From assembly GCF_028369105.1 (NCBI RefSeq), contig NZ_JAQNDO010000001.1:12990501-13054500 (forward strand): a DNA stretch of 64,000 nt, written 5' to 3'. This document shows positions 26,905-36,465 of this stretch, in pieces. The translations under genes were made by a program, and so were the position numbers. This DNA is from Polyangium mundeleinium (lineage in GTDB: Bacteria > Myxococcota_A > Polyangia > Polyangiales > Polyangiaceae). The notes beneath the pieces were generated by a model that saw only the letters and a list, made by a program, of their open reading frames with translations, did no database searches and was not told the DNA's origin. The stretch's first letter is position 1. Every line of letters starts with the position of its first letter.

Positions 26905-27342
26905 CGAGCTCTTCGACGAGGGCGCGCTGGAGATAGGCGCGCGCGGCGTGCCCACGTGCGAAGGGGGCGCGAAGCCGAGGTAGAAGAGCCGTTCGACCTC
27001 GCCGATGAGATCACGCATGCCGATGGGCTTGGCGAGGAACCCTTCGGCGCCGGCCTGCGCGGCCTCGGCGCGCGCGCCGCGTTTGCCCGAGATCACGAGG
27101 AAGCGGCAGTCGTAGCCGCGCGAGCGCGCGGCCTCGATGAAGTCGGTGCCGCTCATCTCGGGCATGCGCTGGTCGACGACGACGACGTCGACGCGGTCGA
27201 GTCGCTCGAGCGCCGCCGCGGGGGACATCGTCTCGCGCACCTCACACCCCTCGGCTTCCAGGCACATCCCCAGGAGCCTCAAGATGTCGGGGTCGTCATC
27301 GACCACGAGCACGACGGGGGGACGCGGTCGCCACGTGCGCAT
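26899..27342 (-). CDS. Single-domain response regulator
   Basis: About 147 residues with only a receiver domain: VVLVVDDDPDIL (acidic pocket), VDVVVVDQRMPEMSG with the phospho-Asp, LVISGKRG with Ser at the switch position and FLAKPIGMRDLIGE with the Lys. A short Ser/Pro-rich tail follows and no output domain is present, so it would act by protein interaction or in a phosphorelay. No kinase is adjacent. I chose the ATG at 27342; an in-frame ATG 36 bases upstream is possible. No convincing ribosome-binding site distinguishes them. Confidence 0.85.
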   Translation of the reverse strand: MRTWRPRPPVVLVVDDDPDILRLLGMCLEAEGCEVRETMSPAAALERLDRVDVVVVDQRMPEMSGTDFIEAARSRGYDCRFLVISGKRGARAEAAQAGAEGFLAKPIGMRDLIGEVERLFYLGFAPPSHVGTPRAPISSAPSSKSSS

Positions 27343-27518
27343 GATCCGGAGATTACCCGGGTTTCTGCATGCTTCCAAATGTGAAAGACGACCGGCACGA
27401 AAATGCTGGGGGGACGGATCACGCTCCGTCCGTGGTCGTCAGTGCGAGGATTTGGGGGGTTTGCCCGGGGGCTCGACGCGTGTCGCGGAGCCCCCGAGCG
27501 CGGGCGTGTGTCGCGCTG

Positions 27519-28649
27519 TTACTTGCGCTGCTGCTGGGCGGCGGCGAGCTGCTGCTGCTGCTGCTGGAGGAACTGCGCGACCATGCGCGAGCGCTCGATG
27601 GCGAACTGCTTGACCTCCTTGTTGGGCGAACCCGCGAGGGCGTTGAGCAGCTTCGTGACCTTCTCGATCTGGCGCGACTGGAAGAGGGCCTCGAAGTAGT
27701 TGTTCGCGATGCGCACGTCGCGGCTCATCTTCGCCTCGTGCGGCTGGAGGAGCCGGATCACGGCCTCGAGGTCGCCCTTCTGGCCGTAGAGCGCCGAGAG
27801 GCAGAGCAGCGCGAGCGGATCGTCGGGCGCGATCTCGACGCCCTTCTTGGCGTAGGTGACGGCGCGATCACGGGTCGCGTCGTCGTTGGCGAAGAAGCCC
27901 TGGAGCGCGATGTACGGCGCGGCGCTCTTCTTGTCGGCGGCCATCTTCTCGATCTCGGCGATGGCCTTGTCCTCGTCGCCGTTCTGCTTGAGGTGCTGGT
28001 AGAGGTAGGCCCACGCGTCGATGCAGCCGATGCTGATGCTGATCGCCTTGTCGACGAACTCGCGCTCCTTGTCGGCTTCCTTCTTGAGCTGGAAGACCTT
28101 GGCGAGGTGCAGCGAGGGGTAGGGGTTGTCCTTGAGGAGGTTCTGCGCGCCCTTCAGCGTGCCTTCGGCCTTGTCGAGCTTCTCCTGCTGGAGCTGCGCG
28201 ATGCCGAGCGCGAGCCAGTCGTCGCCCGTGCCGCCCTTCGCCACGACCTTCGAGAGGACCTGCTCGGCGCGCTGCAGGCGGTTGTACTTGAGGAGCTCCT
28301 GAGCGTAGATGCGCGCGCGGTTGAGGTCGTCGGGCTGCTCCTGCCAGTGCTTCTCCAGGCCGGCGAGCAGGTCTTCGAGACCGATCGCGATCGGGCGACC
28401 CTGGTCGTCCTGCACCTGCACCGCGGGGCCGTTGAAGCCGAGCAGCTTCCACATCTGCTCGGGCGTCACGAGCGACGGGCCCTGGTCGAGCATGGCCTTG
28501 GTGTCGTCGTCGACCTTCGAGATGGGAATCACGATGAGAGCGTTGCCAGGCACTCCGTTGGGAAATGCGCTGACGGGCGCGATGATGGCCGCGCCGCCCG
28601 TGATCTGAAGTCCCGCCGCCACTCCACCCTGCTGTCCGTTCTGCGCCAT
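27519..28649 (-). CDS. TPR-repeat protein
   Basis: 376 residues without signal peptide or membrane segment. After about 100 residues with hydrophobic beta segments (ALIVIPISKVDDDTKAML), helical TPR-like repeats run from about 105 to 350 (LNRARIYAQELLKYNRLQRA, DDWLALGIAQLQQEKLDKA, DDPLALLCLSALYGQKGDLE). The C-terminus is a Gln/Ala-rich tail (LQQQQQQLAAAQQQRK). Scaffold function is inferred from TPRs; partners unknown. The 188 bases between its start and recD2 contain nothing recognisable. Confidence 0.75.
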   Translation of the reverse strand: MAQNGQQGGVAAGLQITGGAAIIAPVSAFPNGVPGNALIVIPISKVDDDTKAMLDQGPSLVTPEQMWKLLGFNGPAVQVQDDQGRPIAIGLEDLLAGLEKHWQEQPDDLNRARIYAQELLKYNRLQRAEQVLSKVVAKGGTGDDWLALGIAQLQQEKLDKAEGTLKGAQNLLKDNPYPSLHLAKVFQLKKEADKEREFVDKAISISIGCIDAWAYLYQHLKQNGDEDKAIAEIEKMAADKKSAAPYIALQGFFANDDATRDRAVTYAKKGVEIAPDDPLALLCLSALYGQKGDLEAVIRLLQPHEAKMSRDVRIANNYFEALFQSRQIEKVTKLLNALAGSPNKEVKQFAIERSRMVAQFLQQQQQQLAAAQQQRK

Positions 28650-28837
28650 GGTCGCTCCACCCGGGAAACGCGAGGCGCGCCTTGCGCCCGCGGTCGCCGC
28701 TCGACGGCGCTCTTGTACGCGTCGAACGGGAAAGAAATGTCGTTGGTTACGAGGGGCGGGCAGGCTAGCAGGATGCCCCCATCAGAGCAACGGCCCCCAC
28801 GGATCCGAGGCTTTTCGCTCACGTCGATACCAACAAG

Positions 28838-31162
28838 TCAGCCGCGGCGGAGTCGATACGCGAGGCCGGTCTGCCGCTCCTCGCGCCGCGTCTCGGAGAG
28901 CGCGAGGTTGAGCGCTCGCCCGTCCGTGACGAGCACGACGAGCCGCTTTCCGCGCGTGACGGCCGTGTAGAGCAGGTTCCGCGAGAGCATCACGAAATGC
29001 TGCGAGAGCAGCGTGATCACCACGGCCGGATACTCGCTGCCTTGGCTCTTGTGGATGCTCGTCGCGTACGCGAGCACGAGCTCGTCGAGGTCGCTTTCTT
29101 CGTAGGCGACGTCTCGGCCGTCGAACGTGACCGTGAGTGTCCCGGCCTCGGCGTCGATCGCGCGGACGAGGCCGACGTCGCCGTTGTAGACCTCGCGGTC
29201 GTAGTCGTTCTTGAGCTGCATGACCTTGTCGCCGAGGCGGAAGACCTTGCCGCCGCGCGTGACCGAGGGGCCGTCGGGATTGAGCGTTCGCTGGAGCGTT
29301 TCGTTCAGCGTGATCGTGCCGACGGGGCCCTTGTTCATCGGGGAAAGGACCTGCACATCGCGGACAGGGTGCAGGCCGAAACCACGCGGGATGCGCTCGG
29401 TGACGAGCTCGTGGATCGTGGCGGCGGCCTCCTCGGGGTCCTTTCGTTGGAAGACAAAGAATTCGCCGCGTTTGTCGGTCGCGCCCTCGGGTTTTTCGCC
29501 GTCGTGGATGCGGTGCGCGTTCTGTACGATGAGGCTGCCCTCGGCCTGCCGGAAGATCTGCGAGAGGCGCACCGTAGGGATGGCGCCCGAGGCGATGACG
29601 TCGCGCAGGACCGCACCCGGGCCGACGGACGGGAGCTGATCGACGTCGCCGACGAGCACGAGCCGCGCTTCGTCGGAGGTGGCCTGCGTGAGCGCGTCGC
29701 AGAGCGGCAGATCGATCATCGAGGCCTCGTCCACGATGAGCACGTCGGCCTCGAGCGCGCGGCCCTTCTTGCGGAGGAAGCCGCGCTCCTTCGGGTCGAA
29801 CTCGAGCATGCGGTGGAGCGTGACGGCCTCGCGCCCCGTCGCCTCGCTCATGCGTTTGGCGGCGCGGCCCGTGGGTGCGGCGAGGCGCACCGTGTGGCCC
29901 GCGAGGTCGAAGAGCGCGAGGATCGCCCGGACGATCGTGGTTTTTCCGACGCCGGGTCCGCCCGTGATGACGAGGATCTTGCTCCGCGCGGCTTGCTCGA
30001 TCGCGTCGCGTTGCGCGGGCGCGAGGGCGACACGCGTACGGGCCTCGAAGCTCTCGATCGCGGCCTGGGCGACGGCCTCCGGAGGTTCGCCGCGGCGGCC
30101 CGAGAGGGGACGGCCGGGCGCGCGGAGGAGCGCGAGGAGGCGCTCGGCGAGGCGTGCTTCCGCTTCGTAGAGCGACGATTCGTAGACGGCGACCTCGCCC
30201 GAGGGGAGGGTTTCGACCCGCGCGCGGCCCGAGAGCGCGAGCGCGTCGACGGCGCGATTCACGCCTTCCTCCTCGCGTTCGAGCATGAGCGCGGCGGCCG
30301 CGACGAGCGCGTTTCGCTCGGCGTACACGTGCCCCTTGCCCGCGAGGTCGCTCAGCATTTGCAGCACGCCGGCCTGCGCGCGCTCGGGTGCGTCTGGCGA
30401 AACGCCGACGGCGCGCGCGATCTGGTCGGCGGTCTTGAACCCGACGCCCCAGACTTCGAGTGCGAGCCGGTAGGGCGAGCGCTTCACGATCTCGATCGCG
30501 GAGGCGCCGAAGCGCTTGTAGATGCGCGTCGCCAGCGCGGCGGAGGCGCCGTGCTGCTGGAGGAAGATCATGATGTCGCGGATGACGCGCTGCGACGCCC
30601 AGGCCTTGGCCACGGCCTCGGCGCGTCGTGATCCGAGCCCCGGCACCTCGGCGAGGCGCTCGGGCTCCTCGTCGAGCACACGCAGCGCGTCCACGCCGAG
30701 CGTCTCGACGATCCGCTTCGCGAACACCGGACCGACGCCGGCGACCATGCCCGAGCCGAGGTATTTTTCGAGGCCCTGCAAGGTCGAGGGCGCGATCTCC
30801 AGCAGGGTTTCGACGCGGAGCTGGTCGCCGTGGCGGCCATCGCGTTCGTAGCGTCCGGTCGCTCGGACGCGTGTGCCGGGGGCGACGGGCTGGAAGCGGC
30901 CGACCCAAGGCAGAGGGGCCTCGTGGCCGTCGATCGCGACCTTCACGACCCGGAAGCCCGTCTGGTCGTTCTCGTAGGTGACACGCACGACCTCGCCTTC
31001 GAGGGTGAGGGTGCCGTCCTTCGCGGGGGCCGCCTTCTGCGCCGTGAAAAGCGTGTGCTGCGCGGGACCCTGGGGCCCGGATCGCGGGCGTGACGCGGCC
31101 CCGGCCGGGCCTTTTCGACCCGTCCCCCCGGCAAGCAGAGGCGTGCGTCCGCGGCGGTTCAT
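28838..31162 (-). CDS. recD2: RecD2-type 5'-3' DNA helicase
   Basis: 774 residues, the length of RecD2. An OB-like N-terminal domain (LTLEGEVVRVTYENDQTGF) and helix-hairpin-helix region (YLGSGMVAGVGPVFAKRIVE) precede the helicase core: Walker A ITGGPGVGKTTIVRA at about 399-413, Walker B VLIVDEASMIDL, VGDVDQLPSVGPG, LSQIFRQAEGS, and the C-terminal ATSIHKSQGSEYPAVV and LYTAVTRGKRLVVLV motifs. RecD2 unwinds DNA with 5'-3' polarity independently of RecBC. About 45 basic/Gly-rich residues precede the conserved part, so the start could lie downstream. Monocistronic. Confidence 0.95.
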   Translation of the reverse strand: MNRRGRTPLLAGGTGRKGPAGAASRPRSGPQGPAQHTLFTAQKAAPAKDGTLTLEGEVVRVTYENDQTGFRVVKVAIDGHEAPLPWVGRFQPVAPGTRVRATGRYERDGRHGDQLRVETLLEIAPSTLQGLEKYLGSGMVAGVGPVFAKRIVETLGVDALRVLDEEPERLAEVPGLGSRRAEAVAKAWASQRVIRDIMIFLQQHGASAALATRIYKRFGASAIEIVKRSPYRLALEVWGVGFKTADQIARAVGVSPDAPERAQAGVLQMLSDLAGKGHVYAERNALVAAAALMLEREEEGVNRAVDALALSGRARVETLPSGEVAVYESSLYEAEARLAERLLALLRAPGRPLSGRRGEPPEAVAQAAIESFEARTRVALAPAQRDAIEQAARSKILVITGGPGVGKTTIVRAILALFDLAGHTVRLAAPTGRAAKRMSEATGREAVTLHRMLEFDPKERGFLRKKGRALEADVLIVDEASMIDLPLCDALTQATSDEARLVLVGDVDQLPSVGPGAVLRDVIASGAIPTVRLSQIFRQAEGSLIVQNAHRIHDGEKPEGATDKRGEFFVFQRKDPEEAAATIHELVTERIPRGFGLHPVRDVQVLSPMNKGPVGTITLNETLQRTLNPDGPSVTRGGKVFRLGDKVMQLKNDYDREVYNGDVGLVRAIDAEAGTLTVTFDGRDVAYEESDLDELVLAYATSIHKSQGSEYPAVVITLLSQHFVMLSRNLLYTAVTRGKRLVVLVTDGRALNLALSETRREERQTGLAYRLRRG

Positions 31163-31243
31163 GGGCGCGGGGCGAGGCTAGCGCGGTTTTCCCGCGGCGA
31201 GGGGCTTTGCTCGGCGGGTTTGTTGGGTAAGACTCGCCGCCCG

Positions 31244-33952
31244 ATGAGCCTCGAGCACCGCCTCCACGACCGCTGCGCGTGCGGATCTGCGCTTTCGTCC
31301 TACGCCCACTCGTCCGCCTCCGCTGCCTCCGGGCGCCCGTTCACGCTGGCCGGCGTGCAGCGCGTCTACGAGCGGCCTCGGCCGTTTCAGGTCACGCACA
31401 TCGCGCTCGACCTTCGCCTCGACGTACCGAAGAAGTCGGTCGCGGGCGAAGCGACGCTCGACGTCTCGCGCATCGACGTGCGCGCAAAGGAGCTCTCGCT
31501 CGACGCCGTGGGCTTCGACCTCGAAGCGGTCGAGCTGCGCGTGGGCGACGACGGCAAGTTCGCCGCGGCAGCGCACGTGTACGACGGGCAGACGCTGCGT
31601 GTGTCGATCCCCGAGGCGGCTTCGCGCGTGACGGTGCGGGTGCGCTACGCGGCGACGCCGCGGCGTGGGCTCTACTTCCTCGCGCCGGACGAGCACGTGC
31701 GGGACCGGCCCGCGCAGGTCTGGTCGCAGTGCCAGGACGAGGACGCGCGGCACTTCTTCCCGTGCATCGACAAGCCGCACAACAAGCAGTCGACGTCGCT
31801 GCGCGTGACGGTGCCCGAGGGCTGGTTCGCGCTGTCGAACGGCGCGCGCGAGAGCGACGAGGACGAGGAGCAGCGCGGCGTCTACCGCTACCGGATGGAC
31901 GACCCGCACCCGAGCTACCTGTTCACGCTCGTCGCGGGCGAGTTCGAGCGGATCGACGACGAGGCGGACGGCGTTCGCCTACATTACTTTGTGCCCAAAG
32001 GAAAAACCGACGAGGGCAAGCGGACGTTCCGGCGGACGCCGGACATGGTGCGCCGCTTCGGCAAGCTCACGGGCGTCGCGTACCCGTGGAAGACGTACTC
32101 GCAGATCGTCGTGAGCGATTTCATCTTCGGCGGGATGGAGAACACGACGGCGACGACGATGTACGAGCACATCCTGCTCGACGAGCGCGCCACGATCGAC
32201 GTGACGGCCGACGACCTCATCGCGCACGAGCTCGCGCATCACTGGTTCGGCGACCTCGTGACGTGCCGTGACTGGTCGCACGCGTGGCTGAACGAGGGGT
32301 TTGCCACGTACATGGAGCACGTCGATCGCGAGGGCTACCTCGGCCGTGACGAGTACGAGCACGGCGTGCGCGGCGACGTGGCGGCGTATCTCGGCGAGGC
32401 AGGAGGGCGCTACCGCCGGCCGATCGTGTGCCAGGACTACGACGCGCCGATCGACATCTTCGATCGCCACCTCTACGAGAAGGGCGCGTGCGTCCTGCAC
32501 ATGCTGCGCCTGGAGCTCGGCGACGAGGCGTTCTGGCGCGGCATCAAGACCTACCTGGAGCGGCATGCGCGCGGGATCGTGGAGACGCGTGACCTCCTGC
32601 GCGCGCTCGAAGAGGCGAGCGGCAGGAGCCTGGAGCGCTTCTTCGAGCAGTGGGTGTTCCGCGCAGGGCACCCGGAGCTCGAGGTGAAGATCGATCACGA
32701 CGGCGAGGCGCTGACCGTGTCGGTCAAGCAGGCGCAAGCCGCGAAAGAGGGCCGGGAGAAGGACAAGGACGACGCCGGGACGCACGTCTTCGTGCTCGAT
32801 CTGGAGCTCGACATCTCCATCGACGGCGAGGTGCGGCGCGAGGTGCGGCGCGTGGAGTCGGCGACCGCGACGTTCACGATTCGCGTGCCGAAGCGGCCCG
32901 CGTTCATCGTGGTGGATCCGGAGCTCAGGATCGTGGGTGACGTGCGGGTCGAGTGCCCGGGCGACATGCTGCGTGCGCAGCTCACCGGGGCGCCGACGGC
33001 GCGCGGCCGGCTGCTCGCGGCGAGCCTGATGGGCAAGCTCGACGATCCGGCGACGACGCGCGCGCTCGGCGCCTCGCTCGCGAAGGAGGACGAGTTCTGG
33101 GGCGTGCGAGCGGAGGCGGCCTCGGCGCTCGGCGATGTGCGCAGCGACGACGCGCTCACGCACCTCCTCGCCCACGCGCGGACGGGGCACGCAAAGGTGC
33201 GACGCGCGGTCGCGGCGGCGCTCGGCAAGTTCCGCAAGGCGCAGGCCGCCGACGCGCTGAAGAGCCTCGCGCTGCGGGACGCGAGTTACCTCGTGGAGGC
33301 GGAGGCCGCGCGCGCGCTCGGCGCGACCCGGCAGAGCGCGGCGTTCGATACGCTGATCGAGGTGCTCGATCGTCCCTCGTGGGCCGACGTGGTTCGCGCG
33401 GGCGCGCTCGACGGGCTCGCGGCTCTGCGCGACGAACGCGCGCAGGCACACGTGCTCACGCGCACGCGCTACGGAATCCCCACGCGCGGCCGGCGCGCCG
33501 CGATCATGGCGCTGCCGAAGCTCTCGACGGACCGCAAGGTGCGCGAGGCGCTGGAGGACCTGCTCGATCAGGCGGATCCGTACCTCAAGGTGGACGTGGT
33601 GCGCGCGCTGCTCGACATCGGCGACACGAAGTCGCGCGGGCCGCTCTCGCGCCAGCTCGAACGCGAGCTCGACGGCCGCGTGCGCCGCCGGATCCGCGAG
33701 GCCTTGCGGGACCTCGGCGGCGCGGGCAAGCGCGAAGCCGAGCGGCTGCGCGAGGACCTGGAGGCGCTGCGGGGCGAGCACGCCGAGCTCAAGGCGCGCC
33801 TCGGCAAGCTCGAAGCCCTGCTCACGCCGAAGGAGGCCGCGAGCAAGCCGAACGGCGTCCACCAGGGCCGCGACGCGGACAAACACGAGGCCGAGAAGGA
33901 CGCGAGCGAGAAGGGCAAGAAGAGGAAGAAGGATGAACGAGCTTCGCGGTAA
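31244..33952 (+). CDS. M1-family zinc aminopeptidase with C-terminal HEAT-like repeats
   Basis: 902 residues from the ATG at 31244. Substrate-binding GGMEN lies at 296-300 and the zinc site HELAHHWFGD at 328-337, with the third ligand Glu351 in WLNEGFATYMEH, so the peptidase is intact. It removes N-terminal residues from peptides. From about 590 the protein changes to HEAT-like helical repeats: MGKLDDPATTRALGASLAKE, VRAEAASALGDVRSDDALTH, VRRAVAAALGKFRKAQAADA, AEAARALGATRQSAAFDTLI. The end is a coiled coil and a Lys/Glu-rich tail. No signal peptide; CACGSA near the start is unexplained. The stop overlaps the dehydrogenase start by 20 bases. Confidence 0.93.
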   Translation: MSLEHRLHDRCACGSALSSYAHSSASAASGRPFTLAGVQRVYERPRPFQVTHIALDLRLDVPKKSVAGEATLDVSRIDVRAKELSLDAVGFDLEAVELRVGDDGKFAAAAHVYDGQTLRVSIPEAASRVTVRVRYAATPRRGLYFLAPDEHVRDRPAQVWSQCQDEDARHFFPCIDKPHNKQSTSLRVTVPEGWFALSNGARESDEDEEQRGVYRYRMDDPHPSYLFTLVAGEFERIDDEADGVRLHYFVPKGKTDEGKRTFRRTPDMVRRFGKLTGVAYPWKTYSQIVVSDFIFGGMENTTATTMYEHILLDERATIDVTADDLIAHELAHHWFGDLVTCRDWSHAWLNEGFATYMEHVDREGYLGRDEYEHGVRGDVAAYLGEAGGRYRRPIVCQDYDAPIDIFDRHLYEKGACVLHMLRLELGDEAFWRGIKTYLERHARGIVETRDLLRALEEASGRSLERFFEQWVFRAGHPELEVKIDHDGEALTVSVKQAQAAKEGREKDKDDAGTHVFVLDLELDISIDGEVRREVRRVESATATFTIRVPKRPAFIVVDPELRIVGDVRVECPGDMLRAQLTGAPTARGRLLAASLMGKLDDPATTRALGASLAKEDEFWGVRAEAASALGDVRSDDALTHLLAHARTGHAKVRRAVAAALGKFRKAQAADALKSLALRDASYLVEAEAARALGATRQSAAFDTLIEVLDRPSWADVVRAGALDGLAALRDERAQAHVLTRTRYGIPTRGRRAAIMALPKLSTDRKVREALEDLLDQADPYLKVDVVRALLDIGDTKSRGPLSRQLERELDGRVRRRIREALRDLGGAGKREAERLREDLEALRGEHAELKARLGKLEALLTPKEAASKPNGVHQGRDADKHEAEKDASEKGKKRKKDERASR

Positions 33953-34739
33953 AACGGCGCTCGTCACCGGCGCCTCGGCCGGGATCGGCCGGGAGATCGC
34001 GCGCGTGCTCGGTCGCGAGGTGGGCGTGCTCGTGCTCGTCGCGCGCCGCCGCGAGCGGCTCGACGAGCTCGCGCGTGAGCTCGTGGCCGCGCGTCCGGGC
34101 CTCCGCGTGCTCGTACGTGCGGTCGATCTGCTCGACCGGAAGGCGCTCGGTGCGATGCTCGACGACCTCGCGCAGGCGGGCGAGGTGATCGACGTGCTCG
34201 TGAACAACGCGGGCTTCGGCGACTACGGCCTGCTCGAGAACCGCGAATGGGAGAAGATCGAGCGGATGCTCGAGCTCAACGTCGTGAGCACGACGATGCT
34301 GCTCGCGCGGCTCGTGCCGCCGATGGTGGCGCGGGGATCGGGCGCGATCCTGAACGTCGGTTCGATCGCGGGGATCCTGCCGTCGCCCGCGATGAGCACG
34401 TACGCGGCGAGCAAGGCGTACGTGAACCACCTGAGCGAGGGCCTGCGCGCGGAGCTCGCGGGGACGGGCGTGTCGGTGACGGTGGTCTGTCCGGGCCCGG
34501 TGCCGACGGAGTTCCAGGAGGTCGCGGGCAGCGACGCGCGGCCGGATCTCCCGAAAGCGGTGTATGTGGACGCGGTGACGTGCGCGGAGGAGGCGGTCGC
34601 GGGGCTCGCGCGTGGTCAGGCGCGCGTGATCCCGGGCGTCGTGCCGCGGGCGATGGCGATGACGGTGGACGCGCTGCCGAAGGCGCTCGTGCGACCGTTC
34701 CTGTCGAAGATGGGGAAGAAGGCGCGCGGGGGCCGGTAG
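33933..34739 (+). CDS. Short-chain dehydrogenase/reductase
   Basis: 268 residues of classical SDR type: cofactor loop TGASAGIGREIA, VARRRERL (Arg after the second strand favours NADP), NNAGFGDYG, catalytic Ser in ILNVGSIAGI, and YAASKAYVNHLSEGL with Tyr and Lys. The C-terminal hydrophobic/basic end (FLSKMGKKARGGR) resembles membrane-associated DltE-like or fatty-acyl SDRs. Substrate unknown. It overlaps the peptidase gene by 20 bases and its end is 10 bases from a convergent gene. Confidence 0.92.
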   Translation: MNELRGKTALVTGASAGIGREIARVLGREVGVLVLVARRRERLDELARELVAARPGLRVLVRAVDLLDRKALGAMLDDLAQAGEVIDVLVNNAGFGDYGLLENREWEKIERMLELNVVSTTMLLARLVPPMVARGSGAILNVGSIAGILPSPAMSTYAASKAYVNHLSEGLRAELAGTGVSVTVVCPGPVPTEFQEVAGSDARPDLPKAVYVDAVTCAEEAVAGLARGQARVIPGVVPRAMAMTVDALPKALVRPFLSKMGKKARGGR

Positions 34740-34748
34740 CCGCGTCGA

Positions 34749-36452
34749 TCAGGGCAGGAAGCGCCCGAGGAACGCGTCGCCGTCCTTCCCGTCGAACGAG
34801 CCCACGAGCGCCTTGTTGATCAAGAACGGCGCGTGGCTCTGGCCACCGACGATCAGATCGCCCGCAGGCAGGAGCGCGAGCGCGAGCACCGTGTTGGTGG
34901 CGTCGTTGTCTTTGGCCCCGCCACTGAGAAGGACGCTCGACGCGACGTGTGTGCCATCGCTGCTGAGCTTCGCGAAAAACAAGTCGCCGGCATCCGCGGC
35001 CATGAGGGGTCCGCCGCCGAAGTCCATGCCGCCCTGGAACGTGCCTGCGAGCGCGAGCTGATCGGCCGTGCCCACCGCGAGGCTGGCCTGCGTCACGAAC
35101 GCCGTGGTGTCGCCGATCGCCTTGGCCCAGACGGCGCTGTCGCCGGTGCCCGCGATGCGCGTCACGTAGAGCGCGCGTGAGGCGACATCGGCCGTTTGGA
35201 TCGTCTGCCCGAAGAAGTCGAGCTTGCCCTCGAACGCGCCCGTGAGGAAGACGTCGCCGTTCGACGCGATCGCCACGTCGAACGCTTGCTGCGTGGTCGC
35301 GTCGCCCCAGGCGTTCGCCCAGATCGGGGTGAAGGTCGGCGAGAGCTGCGCGGCGAAGACGTCGAGCCCGCCCTTGCTCGTGAGGACGTTGCCGGCGATG
35401 AGCTCGAGCGTGCTGGCGAAGACGCCGGTGATGACCACCTGATCGCTGGCGTTGAGGGCGATCGCGCGGAATTCGTCGACGCCTTGACCGCCGATGCGCC
35501 GCGAGGCCGCGTGGAAGCCGGTCTCGTCGAACTTGGCGAGGAAGATGTCGTTGCCGCCGGCGGACGTGAGCTGCGCTCCTCCGAGCGCGATGGTGCCCGC
35601 GAAGTTGCCCGCGATGATCACCTGGTTCGCCTTGGTCACCGCGATCGCCCGCACCTCTTGCGAGGCCGTGTCGCCGAAGAGCTTGCTCCACACCGGGCCG
35701 CCGTCGGCGTCGAACTTCGCGAGGAACGCGTCGCCCGTGCCCGCGCTCGTCAGGACGCCGCTGCCGAAGTTCACCGCACCGAGCACACGTCCGCCGACGT
35801 AGATCGCGCCGTCCTTGTCGACGGCGACGGCGTTCGCTTGTTGCTGGGCCGCATCGCCGAAGCGCTTGGCCCAGACGACCTCGCCTTTCGGCGTGAGCTT
35901 CGCGAGGAGGATGTCGAGGCTGCCCGTGCTCGCGAGAGGGCCGTCGCCGAGATCGATCGTCCCGGCAAACGCGCCTGCGATCACGATGTTGCCGTCGGGG
36001 GCGATCGCGATATCCGTGATCATCTGCGGGGAGAGCTGCTCGCCGTACGTTCGCAGCCAGCCGATTCCGAGCGCCGGGCATTCGAGCGGGTCGACGCCGT
36101 TGCACGCTTCGTCCTCGGGCGTCATGCAGTCTTCGGGCTGCGGCAAGACCGCGCCGCCGCACTCGCCGAAGCCCGTGCCATTCGGCAGGCAAACCTCGAT
36201 GCCCGGCTTGCACGTGCCCATGTCCTCGGTGCCGGGCGGGCCGTTGTAACAAGAGCGCTGTTCGTCGGGCGTGCAGACCATGCCACCGCCGCTGCCGCCC
36301 GCGCCGCCCGTGCCACCCGCGCCCGTCGGTTCGAATTCACGCTCCTCCGGCGAGCACGCCGCGAGCGCCATCAAGCCGAGCCATGCGACGACGGCGAGCC
36401 TCCGCGAAAGAGCCGAGTTTTGCCGAAACCTGCGTTTCATTGCTTCGAACAT
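34749..36452 (-). CDS. Secreted lipoprotein with beta-propeller (SBBP-type) repeats, copy 1
   Basis: 567 residues. Lipoprotein signal ending GLMALAACSPEE, Gly-rich linker (GAGGTGGAGGSGGG), a Cys-rich module (CYNGPPGTEDMGTCKPGI, CLPNGTGFGECGG, ACNGVDPLECP) and then about nine repeats of the form xVVWAKRFGDAxxQxA-V-D-xG-IYVGG-xLGAVNFG-G-L-SAG--DAFLAKFDADG. These repeats form beta-propellers. The start at 36452 was chosen for the lipobox and an AAGGA nine bases upstream, inside the stop region of copy 2. It is the third gene of a three-paralogue series on the minus strand. Probable outer-surface protein; ligand unknown. Confidence 0.85.
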   Translation of the reverse strand: MFEAMKRRFRQNSALSRRLAVVAWLGLMALAACSPEEREFEPTGAGGTGGAGGSGGGMVCTPDEQRSCYNGPPGTEDMGTCKPGIEVCLPNGTGFGECGGAVLPQPEDCMTPEDEACNGVDPLECPALGIGWLRTYGEQLSPQMITDIAIAPDGNIVIAGAFAGTIDLGDGPLASTGSLDILLAKLTPKGEVVWAKRFGDAAQQQANAVAVDKDGAIYVGGRVLGAVNFGSGVLTSAGTGDAFLAKFDADGGPVWSKLFGDTASQEVRAIAVTKANQVIIAGNFAGTIALGGAQLTSAGGNDIFLAKFDETGFHAASRRIGGQGVDEFRAIALNASDQVVITGVFASTLELIAGNVLTSKGGLDVFAAQLSPTFTPIWANAWGDATTQQAFDVAIASNGDVFLTGAFEGKLDFFGQTIQTADVASRALYVTRIAGTGDSAVWAKAIGDTTAFVTQASLAVGTADQLALAGTFQGGMDFGGGPLMAADAGDLFFAKLSSDGTHVASSVLLSGGAKDNDATNTVLALALLPAGDLIVGGQSHAPFLINKALVGSFDGKDGDAFLGRFLP

Positions 36453-36465
36453 GAAAGGATTTCCT

